Shown one piece after another: positions 34,360-41,863 of a stretch of DNA of 64,000 bases (position 1 is its first letter; each line of letters opens with the position of its first letter). A program made the translations under genes and the position numbers. The DNA lies in assembly GCA_013298895.1 (NCBI GenBank), contig JAAFJM010000007.1, forward strand, positions 62,001 through 126,000. The letters are read 5' to 3'. The DNA comes from Bacteroidota bacterium. GTDB taxonomy: Bacteria > Bacteroidota > Bacteroidia > UKL13-3. The notes beneath the pieces are model-generated. The model saw only the letters and a list, made by a program, of their open reading frames with translations. It was not told the origin of the DNA and ran no database searches.

Positions 34360-35976
34360 TTATTCGTTATTAACCGAAGTTACTGGGTTTATATTGTCAA
34401 TTATTATTATTTTACTGGTGTCAATATTATTATAAATACACCAATCATTCAAGGTTTTTCGGTTATGTTTTTCCCAAAAGCTTCCAAAATTTTGCGGAGC
34501 ATTGCTCGAATAACCGTTAATACTCTTCATTTGATGGGCTTGCGCATACAAAGTAGCATCTAAATGAAATTTAAAGTTTTTCCAATCATCGCCTTCGCTT
34601 ACTATGGCTAAAATAGGTTTTTTACAGTTGCCAATTTGAGTTTCTATGGTTTTGTATCGGTTTAAAATGGTCTCTTTTTTTGTTCTGGTTAGTTTGCTAG
34701 CATCTACATGGTTATCTATGAACAATAAGGCAAACAAACTTATAAAAATGAGCAAACTCCATTTTTTATACTTTAAAAATAAGTCATTTAAAAATAGCAC
34801 ATTGGCAAATACTATTAAAGTAAAAATTACGGTAATTACCCTCACCAATACCGATAAACTACCAAAGCCAGGTAAGTAATAAAAAATGGCTAACACACTG
34901 TATTTATTGGCAAACAATAAACTGCAAATGATAGCCATACCAATGGCTACTACTAAAAATCTATTGGAATCTTTTTTCTTAAAAGTAAAAAAGGTGTAGC
35001 TAACTAATAACCCAATAGCAAATACTCCCATAAAAAACTCATTTAACCACCATCTATCGGCCAATAAGTTTTTACCATAATTATTGGTAAAGGCCCAGGT
35101 GCTAGCATCGTTAGCTAAAGTATAGCTGGTAAAAGTGGGCATTAGGTGCAATACTTCGCTAAATTTATGCAAACTTACATGTTTTGCCACCTCTATATAG
35201 TTTTGCATGTAAAGCGCTAATAAACCAACAATTATTATGGTATAAGCAATGGTTTTTATGCTTTGAATTTTATTAATAAACAGTTGTATTATAAAATCAA
35301 ACTTGCGCATGATGAGGGCATAACATGCAAAAAATATTACCAATAAATATACTGATAGAAAAGCATAATAAACGCCCAAAACAAATTGCAAAGCAACAGC
35401 TAATACCAAATAATAATAGTATTTAGGTTTGGCAAGAGTAGCTAAATTATAAGCAGCTAAAACTATTACGGGCAATAAAAAACGGATATTGAGTTGGGTA
35501 AAATTACATTGCCCAAACATGATCATGGAAAAAGTAAACAAGTAGGCTCCTAAAATGGCTACATAACTATTTTTTGTAATTTTATAAAAACAATAAAATG
35601 CTACAAAATAATTGAGTACAAATATGCTTAACCACCAACATTGATAAGCTGTTTCTCTATCAAAATGCAAGGCTCTATAAATGGCATAAAGGGGTAATGT
35701 TCCCACCATATTATCCGATAAAGCCAACGTGTTTTTAGCAGGATAAAAAAAGGTAGCATCGTAAAACGAAGGTTGATTGCCTATTAAGTATTGGTAGCCA
35801 TGTTCTAATACAAAGTTTATAAACCTTGCATCTCCTATATCGCCTGGCATATAGCTAAAATTGGTTTTTACTAAACTTAACGGGAAATTGTAAAACCCAA
35901 TTCCAAAACATACCAAAAGCAATAGTGCTTGTAGCCATACTTGTTTGGTGGTGTATTGGGATAAAAATTTAATCAT
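34360..35976 (-). CDS. polytopic membrane protein, possible GT-C glycosyltransferase
   Basis: A 538-residue protein with about twelve hydrophobic segments and a soluble C-terminal tail of about 90 residues. The first external loop contains PGDIGDARFINFVLEHG and a later FFYPAKNTLALSDN, a pattern seen in uncharacterised GT-C-like proteins of Bacteroidota where Asp residues after helix 1 are conserved. No firm family can be given. It is the first gene of the minus-strand run ending with tcdA, with a TATATTG-type box about ten bases upstream (around 35990). A role in glycan or glycolipid synthesis is plausible but unproven. Confidence 0.65.
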   Translation of the reverse strand: MIKFLSQYTTKQVWLQALLLLVCFGIGFYNFPLSLVKTNFSYMPGDIGDARFINFVLEHGYQYLIGNQPSFYDATFFYPAKNTLALSDNMVGTLPLYAIYRALHFDRETAYQCWWLSIFVLNYFVAFYCFYKITKNSYVAILGAYLFTFSMIMFGQCNFTQLNIRFLLPVIVLAAYNLATLAKPKYYYYLVLAVALQFVLGVYYAFLSVYLLVIFFACYALIMRKFDFIIQLFINKIQSIKTIAYTIIIVGLLALYMQNYIEVAKHVSLHKFSEVLHLMPTFTSYTLANDASTWAFTNNYGKNLLADRWWLNEFFMGVFAIGLLVSYTFFTFKKKDSNRFLVVAIGMAIICSLLFANKYSVLAIFYYLPGFGSLSVLVRVITVIFTLIVFANVLFLNDLFLKYKKWSLLIFISLFALLFIDNHVDASKLTRTKKETILNRYKTIETQIGNCKKPILAIVSEGDDWKNFKFHLDATLYAQAHQMKSINGYSSNAPQNFGSFWEKHNRKTLNDWCIYNNIDTSKIIIIDNINPVTSVNNE

Positions 35977-36325
35977 AGATATTGGAGCGCAATATAATGA
36001 ACCAAAATGGGCTGCAAATTATAGTTTCAATAAAAAAATAAAATTATGTGAAAAATTATTTGTTATGAAGTAAGTGCTTGCTACCTTGCCTTTATTCTAT
36101 ATAAACGTTTAATTAAACGTCTATACAATGATTTATTACAGCCAAAGGCTGCTAAATAGCATTCGTATTCAGTCATGCTTTAAGCATCTTCCTTTAATTA
36201 ATTAATTAATTAGTTAAATATTTTATATCAACTACCCCAACAACAATAAAAACGAAATAAGAGCGTGGGATTTTCAAAAAGAAAGTATTAGGAAAATTGA
36301 GTATTATTGAAGGGAAATAAAACTA
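35977..36325. other. intergenic region with palindromes
   Basis: No gene is seen. It holds the perfect palindrome ACGTTTAATTAAACGT (36105-36120), related to a sequence near 57179, and about five tandem TTAA/TAAT units (36195-36213). It separates divergent genes. Confidence 0.6.
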
Positions 36326-36886
36326 TTGAGTAGCGCATATATAGAAATTAGCTGTAATTTTATGAAAATAGCTGTCAGAAATAACGAATTAGTATTTAGA
36401 AAAGGAAAAACTGAGAATTGGATTGCTTCAATGTCATACCTAGATTATTCCTTAAACTTTATTTTTAATGAGTCAATTTTCAAAAAAAGTGAAAGTGATT
36501 TTTTAATAGATTGGAAACTTGTTGAAAAGTTTATTAATCATTTTATAAGTAATCTTGAGTCAATTCAATTCATAGGCTCAACCTCGATTCAAGAGTTTCA
36601 AAAGAATGTTCATTTAAATGATTCCGATTATAGAAAAGAAATTGGGAATTTTGAAATTGACGAAATCGAATTAATAGATTTTAGAAAACGAGTTGATTAT
36701 GACCAGAACAATAATGAGTTTAAATTATATAATTTTAAATATAATGTAACTTTCTTTTTTGAAAGAGCTAACAATGGATATTCTGAATCGGCAGATGCTT
36801 TTCCAGAATATCCATACATCGCTCAATTTTCCAATCATAATTCATTAACTTTAATGGGTGTCTTTAACGACATTTGGAGTTCTTAA
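36326..36886 (+). CDS. hypothetical protein
   Basis: I do not recognise this 186-residue protein. It has no signal peptide or membrane segment, and is rich in Phe, Tyr, Asn and acidic residues. The second half reads as beta strands (FKYNVTFFFERA) and ends LMGVFNDIWSS. Size and composition recall the many small immunity-type proteins, but no motif supports that. The first in-frame codon is TTG at 36326; the ATG at 36362 (174 residues) is an equally good start. It stands alone, followed by a terminator and the 90-bp tandem array, in a repeat-rich gap before metH2. Confidence 0.5.
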   Translation: MSSAYIEISCNFMKIAVRNNELVFRKGKTENWIASMSYLDYSLNFIFNESIFKKSESDFLIDWKLVEKFINHFISNLESIQFIGSTSIQEFQKNVHLNDSDYRKEIGNFEIDEIELIDFRKRVDYDQNNNEFKLYNFKYNVTFFFERANNGYSESADAFPEYPYIAQFSNHNSLTLMGVFNDIWSS

Positions 36887-36942
36887 AAATAATCAAAAAT
36901 GACATTATTTGACGTGTTCAAACAACAAAATAATATTACAAA

Positions 36943-36979
36943 AAAACCGCTTTAGTATTAAAACTAAAGCGGTTTTTAT
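36943..36979. terminator. Rho-independent terminator after the 36326 gene
   Basis: AACCGCTTTAGT (36945-36956) pairs with ACTAAAGCGGTT (36963-36974) with a six-base loop, an A-run before and a T-run after. Confidence 0.9.
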
Positions 36980-37024
36980 TTTTATAATTAATTATCGTAT
37001 AACCCAAGTGAGTTGATAACTCTG

Positions 37025-37256
37025 TAACCGTCTGACGCCTTGCCAACGCAAACCTCAACGCAATCGTCTGACGGTATGTGCTTCGAATTTCTTTTTTCGA
37101 ATTTCCTATTCAAATAACCGTCTGACGCCTTGCCAACGCAAACCTTAACGCAATCGTTTGACGGTATGTTATTCGAATTTCTTTATTCGAATTTCCTATT
37201 CAAATAACCGTCTGACGCCTTACCAACACAAACCTTAACGTAATCGTCAGACGGTA
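37025..37256. repeat. three-unit tandem repeat, 90-bp period, hairpin-forming
   Basis: Units start at 37025, 37115 and 37205 with TAACCGTCTGACGCCTT. Each has a 52-base body ending in GACGGTA; its ends (ACCGTCTGACG and CGTCWGACGGT) pair as an imperfect stem, perfect in unit 3. Inside each body CAACGCAA recurs, exactly in unit 1. The 38-base linkers are nearly identical and carry TTCGAATTTC twice. Because the linkers are conserved this is a tandem array and not a CRISPR. Confidence 0.9.
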
Positions 37257-37288
37257 ATTTCTAACAACTATCAACTGCCAACTAACAA

Positions 37289-39961
37289 CTAATTATCGTA
37301 ACCCAAATTAGGAGCTAACCATTTTTCAACGTAATCAATGCTTACGCCTTTGCGTTTGGCATATTCTTCTACTTGGTCTTTTTGAATTTTACCTACTGCA
37401 AAATATTTACTTGCTTCGTTGGCAAAATAAAAACCACTTACTGCCGAAGCCGGATACATGGCAAAGTTTTCAGTTAATACAATTCCTGCGTTTTCCTCTG
37501 CGTGTAATATATCAAACAACTTACGTTTTTCTGTATGGTCTGGGCAGGCAGGATAACCTGGCGCAGGACGAATACTGTTATATTTTTCACGTATAATTTC
37601 ATCATCGGTTAATTGCTCGTTAGGTGCAAAACCCCAATATTCTTTTCTAACCAATTCGTGCATTTTTTCTGCAAAAGCCTCGGCCAATCTATCGGCAATG
37701 GCTTTAATCATAATGCTATTGTAGTCGTCATGGTCTTTTTCGTATGCTTCTACCAAAGGTTCAATTCCAATTCCGGCAGTTACCGCAAACATGCCTAAAT
37801 AATCTTTTTTGCCACTTTCTTTCGGTGCCACAAAATCAGCCAAACATAAGTAGGGTTGTCCATCGGCTTTTTCGCCTTGCTGACGCAAATAGTTGAAAGT
37901 TGTTGGTTGTCCGTTGTTAGAAATAATTACATCATCACCAACAGCATTTGCTTCATAAAAACCAATTACTCCGCGTGCGGTAAGTAGTTTTTCGTTAATT
38001 ACTTTATCGAGCATTTTGTTGGCATCGTCAAATAATTTTTTGGCTTCAATGCCTACTATTTCATCATTAAAAATAGTAGGATAACGCCCCACTAATTCCC
38101 AAGTTAAAAAGAAAGGAGTCCAATCAATTCGTTGGCGCAATTCTTCTAACGGAAAATTATCAAATACTTTTGTTCCTAAAAATTTAGGTGCAACAATATT
38201 GTCAAAACTCACCGAAATTTTATTGGTTCTTGCTTTTGTTAAATCAACTGAGTTTTTATCTTTTTTACGGTTTTTATAATCAATTCTAAATTGTTCGTAT
38301 TCGTCTTTAAACTTCTTTTCCGAAGCTGCTCGTTGGTCAGGACTGATTAAACTTGCCGCCACAGGCACACTTTTACTTGCATCTAACACATGTACAACTG
38401 GTCCGCTATAAACTGGGTCAATTTTTACTGCTGTGTGCGCACGGCTGGTTGTGGCTCCTCCAATTAACAATGGAATTTTCATTCCTAAACGTTCCATTTC
38501 TTTGGCTACATGCACCATTTCATCCAAACTTGGTGTAATCAATCCACTTAAACCAATTACATCTACATTTTCTTTAATGGCAGTTTCCAAAATTTTATCA
38601 GCAGGAACCATTACCCCAATATCAATTATTTCGTAATTGTTACAAGCCAATACCACACCTACAATGTTTTTACCAATATCATGCACATCGCCTTTAACAG
38701 TTGCCATTAAAATACGCCCTTGGTTGGTGGTCATATTTCCATTTTTACGCTTCTCCTCTTCCATGTAAGGCATTAAAACAGCCACTGCTTTTTTCATTAC
38801 ACGTGCACTTTTAACTACCTGCGGTAAAAACATTTTTCCAGCACCAAACAAATCACCCACAATGTTCATTCCAGCCATTAACGGGCCTTCAATCACTTCA
38901 AGTGGTTTGTCGTAAATTAACCTTGCCTCTTCGGTATCGGCTTCCACAAACTCAACAATTCCTTTTATTAATGCATGACTCAAACGCTCTTGAACCGTTC
39001 CTTTGCGCCATTCATCATCTACAATACTTTCTTTTCCTTTTCCTTTAACACGTTCTGCAAGCTCTAATAAACGTTCGGTGGCATCGTCTCTTCTGTCCAA
39101 TAAAACATCTTCTACATGTTCTAACAATTCTTTGTCAATCTCGCTATACACTTCCAATTGACTTGGGTTTACAATGCCCATATCCATACCATTATTGATA
39201 GCATGAAATAAAAACGCTGAGTGCATGGCTTCACGTACTTTATCATTTCCTCTGAACGAAAAAGAAACATTGGATACGCCACCACTAACTTTTGCACCTG
39301 GCAAATTTTCTTTAATCCATTTTGTTCCGTTAAAGAAATCTAAAGCATTTTTTCTATGCTCTTCCATGCCAGTTGCAACAGGAAAAATATTAGGATCAAA
39401 AATGATATCACCCGCAGGGAAATGAACTTTTTCAGTTAAAACTCTATAAGCTCTTTCTGCAATTTCAATTCTGCGTTCGTAGTTATCTGCTTGTCCTTGT
39501 TCGTCAAAAAGCATTACAATTACTGCAGCTCCAAAACGTTTAACAATTTTAGCTTGGCGGATAAATTCTTCTTCGCCACCTTTCAACGAGATAGAATTTA
39601 CCACACATTTACCTTGCACACATTTTAATCCAGCTTCTATAATTTCCCATTTAGAAGAATCTATCATAATTGGAACACGTGAAATATCTGGCTCTGATGC
39701 AATCAAATTTAAAAAGCGCACCATTGATTCTACCCCATCAATCATTCCTTCATCCATATTGATGTCTATGATTTGCGCTCCGCCTTCTACCTGCTGACGA
39801 GCAACAGCCAAGGCTTCTTCAAAATTACCTTCACGAATAAGGCGTAGAAACATTTTAGAACCCGTTACATTGGTTCTTTCTCCCACATTTACAAAATTGG
39901 TATCTTTAGTAATTACCAATGGCTCCAAGCCCGAAAGGCGTAATGTATAATCTTTGTTCAT
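37289..39961 (-). CDS. metH: methionine synthase, pterin-, cobalamin- and SAM-binding part (MetH2)
   Basis: An 890-residue protein equal to the C-terminal three modules of cobalamin-dependent methionine synthase. Residues about 15-290 are the methyltetrahydrofolate-binding barrel ([28 protein letters not shown]). Residues about 310-400 are the helical cap, and 400-540 the B12-binding domain with DVHDIGKN and [13 protein letters not shown]. Residues about 570-890 are the reactivation domain with [15 protein letters not shown]. The homocysteine module is the separate gene at 40514. Both halves have complete domain boundaries, so this is a split enzyme and not a broken one. The operon is headed by a SAM-I riboswitch. 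Confidence 0.95.
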   Translation of the reverse strand: MNKDYTLRLSGLEPLVITKDTNFVNVGERTNVTGSKMFLRLIREGNFEEALAVARQQVEGGAQIIDINMDEGMIDGVESMVRFLNLIASEPDISRVPIMIDSSKWEIIEAGLKCVQGKCVVNSISLKGGEEEFIRQAKIVKRFGAAVIVMLFDEQGQADNYERRIEIAERAYRVLTEKVHFPAGDIIFDPNIFPVATGMEEHRKNALDFFNGTKWIKENLPGAKVSGGVSNVSFSFRGNDKVREAMHSAFLFHAINNGMDMGIVNPSQLEVYSEIDKELLEHVEDVLLDRRDDATERLLELAERVKGKGKESIVDDEWRKGTVQERLSHALIKGIVEFVEADTEEARLIYDKPLEVIEGPLMAGMNIVGDLFGAGKMFLPQVVKSARVMKKAVAVLMPYMEEEKRKNGNMTTNQGRILMATVKGDVHDIGKNIVGVVLACNNYEIIDIGVMVPADKILETAIKENVDVIGLSGLITPSLDEMVHVAKEMERLGMKIPLLIGGATTSRAHTAVKIDPVYSGPVVHVLDASKSVPVAASLISPDQRAASEKKFKDEYEQFRIDYKNRKKDKNSVDLTKARTNKISVSFDNIVAPKFLGTKVFDNFPLEELRQRIDWTPFFLTWELVGRYPTIFNDEIVGIEAKKLFDDANKMLDKVINEKLLTARGVIGFYEANAVGDDVIISNNGQPTTFNYLRQQGEKADGQPYLCLADFVAPKESGKKDYLGMFAVTAGIGIEPLVEAYEKDHDDYNSIMIKAIADRLAEAFAEKMHELVRKEYWGFAPNEQLTDDEIIREKYNSIRPAPGYPACPDHTEKRKLFDILHAEENAGIVLTENFAMYPASAVSGFYFANEASKYFAVGKIQKDQVEEYAKRKGVSIDYVEKWLAPNLGYDN

Positions 39962-39969
39962 TTTTTTTG

Positions 39970-40026
39970 CTTCTAGCAGCTGGCTTCTAGCATCTAGCCA
40001 GAAGCTAGTGCCAGAGGCCAGAGGCT
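39970..40026. repeat. AGCTGGCTTCTAGC-type repeats between metH2 and the four-helix-bundle gene
   Basis: CTTCTAGCAGCTGGCTTCTAG, CATCTAGCCAGAAGCTAG and CCAGAGGCCAGAGG fill the gap. The same phrases occupy the other gaps of this cluster. Confidence 0.75.
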
Positions 40027-40028
40027 CT

Positions 40029-40391
40029 TTACTTATTGTCTTGTTTAATCTTCAAAATCAAATTATTTATCTGTTTTTGAATTTTATTTATTTCATTAAT
40101 TAAAGGTACTATGGTTTCTTCGTTTGTAAAGCCAATTTCCTTGCACAATAGGAGTTGGGTTTCTAATTCAAAAGAAGAACCAATTGCTATTTCTAAAAAC
40201 CTTTTAAATTCTTTATCACTATTTCTGCTAGTACCTTCAGCAATATTAGAAGGTATTGAAACCGCTGCTCTGCATATTTGAGAAATCAATCCAAACTTTT
40301 CTTCTTTGGGCAAACTCAATGAAAATTGATATACTAATTTAACCAAGTTCATGCTGTCATTCCAAATGTCGTATTTTTTAAAATCTCTCAT
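40029..40391 (-). CDS. four-helix bundle protein (23S rRNA intervening-sequence protein family)
   Basis: A 120-residue protein of the four-helix-bundle family first seen in 23S rRNA intervening sequences and related to the accessory protein of diversity-generating retroelements. The signature is [21 protein letters not shown] followed by [21 protein letters not shown]. No reverse transcriptase or rRNA gene is near. The gene lies between the two halves of metH, with dispersed repeats on both sides. It could be co-transcribed with them, but there is no known link to methionine synthesis. Its function is unknown; it looks like an inserted accessory gene. Confidence 0.9.
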   Translation of the reverse strand: MRDFKKYDIWNDSMNLVKLVYQFSLSLPKEEKFGLISQICRAAVSIPSNIAEGTSRNSDKEFKRFLEIAIGSSFELETQLLLCKEIGFTNEETIVPLINEINKIQKQINNLILKIKQDNK

Positions 40392-40530
40392 TTTTTTGCT
40401 ACTGGCTTTCGGCTGCTAGCCTCTGGCCAATTTCAATTTTGTTTTATAATAATCTTCTTTTTTATATGCTAAAACTAGCTATAAGTTGTCTGCCATAAGC
40501 CAGCTGCTAGAGGCTAGTTGCTAGAAGCCT
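40392..40530. repeat. GCTAGCCTCTGGCC-type repeats between the bundle gene and metH1
   Basis: Two blocks, 40392-40432 and 40469-40530, carry TTTCGGCTGCTAGCCTCTGG and AAGCCAGCTGCTAGAGGC, the latter with TAGTTGCTAGAAGCCTCC. The second block includes the metH1 stop codon (40514-40516) and its last five codons, so the MetH1 C-terminus EASSN is repeat-encoded. Confidence 0.75.
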
Positions 40531-41518
40531 CCTGCAAAATCCTCGGTTCATACTTCGCTGCCATTTCTGCAATAGCTTTGATATGATCTGGAGTAGTTCC
40601 GCAACAGCCACCTAAAATATTTACCAATCCTTCCTTGCAAAATTCTTCCACTTGTTTTGCCATTGCTGCCGGGCTTTCATCGTATTGTCCAAACTCGTTA
40701 GGCAAACCTGCATTTGGATACGCACTTACATAAAATGGCGAATGTGTTGACATTACCTGTAAATACGGACGCAATGCACTTGCTCCTAATGCACAATTTA
40801 AACCAATGCTCATTAAAGGTGCATGTTGCATACTTATTAAAAATGCCTCTGTTGTTTGACCTGATAATGTTCTGCCCGAAGCATCTGTAATGGTTCCTGA
40901 AATCATAACTGGATAATGTTTTCCAAGTTCTTCAAAAACTTCATCAACTGCATATAATGCAGCTTTTGCGTTTAAAGTATCAAAAATGGTTTCAATCAAT
41001 AAAATATCAACACCACCTTCAATTAATTTAATAGCTTGTTGTTTATATGCCTTTACCAATTCATCAAAAGTAGTAGCTCTGTAACCTGGGTCGTTTACAT
41101 CTGGGCTAATGGATAAAGTTCTGTTAGTTGGTCCCATTGCACCTGCAACAAATCTAGGTTTGTGTGGTTCTTTTGTAGTCATTTCATCAGCTACTTCTCT
41201 GGCAATTTTTGCTGAGTAATAATTGATGTCATCAACCAAATGTTCTAAATGATAATCGGCTTGCGCAATTGTAGTTCCACTAAAAGTATTGGTTTCAACA
41301 ATGTCTGCGCCTGCCTCAAAATACAAACGATGAATGCCTTTAATAATTTCAGGACGAGTAATTGAAAGTAAATCATTGTTTCCCTTTAAAGGATGCGCAT
41401 GATTTGCCAAAGCCTCATTTCTAAAATCAGCTTCTTCCAATTTATGTCGTTGAATCATGGTACCCATTGCACCATCCAAAATCACAATTTTTTTCTTTAG
41501 TATGTCGTATATGTTCAT
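40514..41518 (-). CDS. metH: methionine synthase, homocysteine-binding part (MetH1)
   Basis: A 334-residue homocysteine S-methyltransferase barrel equal to the N-terminal module of MetH. It opens with the typical [20 protein letters not shown]. The zinc-binding cysteines are in IGLNCALGA and in [12 protein letters not shown] near the C-terminus. It supplies homocysteine binding to the MetH2 protein, which carries folate and cobalamin. The gene is first in the operon behind a SAM-I riboswitch, with a 165-base gap filled by dispersed repeats. Its last residues are encoded by one of those repeats. Confidence 0.93.
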   Translation of the reverse strand: MNIYDILKKKIVILDGAMGTMIQRHKLEEADFRNEALANHAHPLKGNNDLLSITRPEIIKGIHRLYFEAGADIVETNTFSGTTIAQADYHLEHLVDDINYYSAKIAREVADEMTTKEPHKPRFVAGAMGPTNRTLSISPDVNDPGYRATTFDELVKAYKQQAIKLIEGGVDILLIETIFDTLNAKAALYAVDEVFEELGKHYPVMISGTITDASGRTLSGQTTEAFLISMQHAPLMSIGLNCALGASALRPYLQVMSTHSPFYVSAYPNAGLPNEFGQYDESPAAMAKQVEEFCKEGLVNILGGCCGTTPDHIKAIAEMAAKYEPRILQEASSN

Positions 41519-41682
41519 TTTTTATTTTGCCTCTAGCTACTAGCTTCTGGCTACTAGCAATTTTATTTAAAACACAAAAGCTTTGCCAGCGGCCAAAAGC
41601 CAGCTGCCAGTTGCTAAAGATTATCCAGTAAACTTTTTCCGATTGGGTGTTTGATAGCAGCTCGTAACCGAGGCATTCATTC
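41519..41682. repeat. leader segment between riboswitch and metH1, with dispersed repeats
   Basis: Contains CTCTAGCTACTAGCTTCTGG and CTACTAGC at 41526-41553, and GCCAGCGGCCAAAAGCCAGC with TGCCAGTTGCTAAAG at 41585-41619. A small hairpin CTCG-GTTA-CGAG (41661-41672, read on the minus strand) follows the aptamer. I see no U-tract terminator, so how the switch acts is not shown by the sequence. Confidence 0.65.
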
Positions 41683-41786
41683 ACTTATCAGTTCTCTCTT
41701 TTGGAGATAGGTATTGGCACTCTGCTACTTGGGGTAGTTTTGCCAAGACATCATAGGGCCTATTCCCTCCGTCTTTCTGGATAAGT
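41683..41786 (-). promoter_or_regulatory. SAM-I (S-box) riboswitch aptamer upstream of metH1
   Basis: Read on the minus strand, all four helices of the S-box can be drawn. P1 pairs ACTTATC (41786-41780) with GATAAGT (41689-41683). P2 pairs AAGAC with GTCTT around GGAGGGAATAGGCCCTATGA, which matches the conserved core. P3 pairs CTAC with GTAG inside GGCA/TGCC. P4 pairs TCTC with GAGA. The gene controlled, metH1, is a classic target. SAM binding would be expected to lower expression. Confidence 0.92.
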
Positions 41787-41790
41787 AGTG

Positions 41791-41798
41791 CAAATATA
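41791..41798 (-). promoter_or_regulatory. -7 box of the metH operon
   Basis: TATATTTG on the minus strand. The aptamer begins five bases downstream of the box, where transcription should start. A TTG in the loop of the hairpin at 41802-41834 is at the right distance to be the -33 element. Confidence 0.7.
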
Positions 41799-41801
41799 GA
41801 A

Positions 41802-41834
41802 AAGATTTATTGAATACAAAATTCAATAAATCTT
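41802..41834 (-). terminator. perfect hairpin, probable ccmF terminator
   Basis: AAGATTTATTGAAT and ATTCAATAAATCTT pair over 14 of 14 bases with a five-base loop and a short T-run on the minus strand. It lies 30 bases after the ccmF stop. Confidence 0.7.
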
Positions 41835-41863
41835 CAATTAAAAATGGGGAGAAAAAAAATTCT

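Noticed and set aside
37025-37256. CRISPR array
   Set aside because: The 38-base spacers are almost identical to each other, there are only three units, and no cas gene is near. It is a tandem repeat.
40029-40391. Diversity-generating retroelement (Avd-like protein)
   Set aside because: The four-helix-bundle family includes Avd, but no reverse transcriptase or template/variable repeats are near.
37289-41518. metH broken by insertion (pseudogene)
   Set aside because: Both products begin and end at domain boundaries and keep all catalytic motifs. Separate homocysteine and folate/B12 parts are known in Bacteroidota.
41442-41684. Small protein gene in the metH leader beginning right after the riboswitch
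   Set aside because: Its frame runs through dispersed repeats and into the metH1 start in another frame; composition is not protein-like and nothing supports translation.
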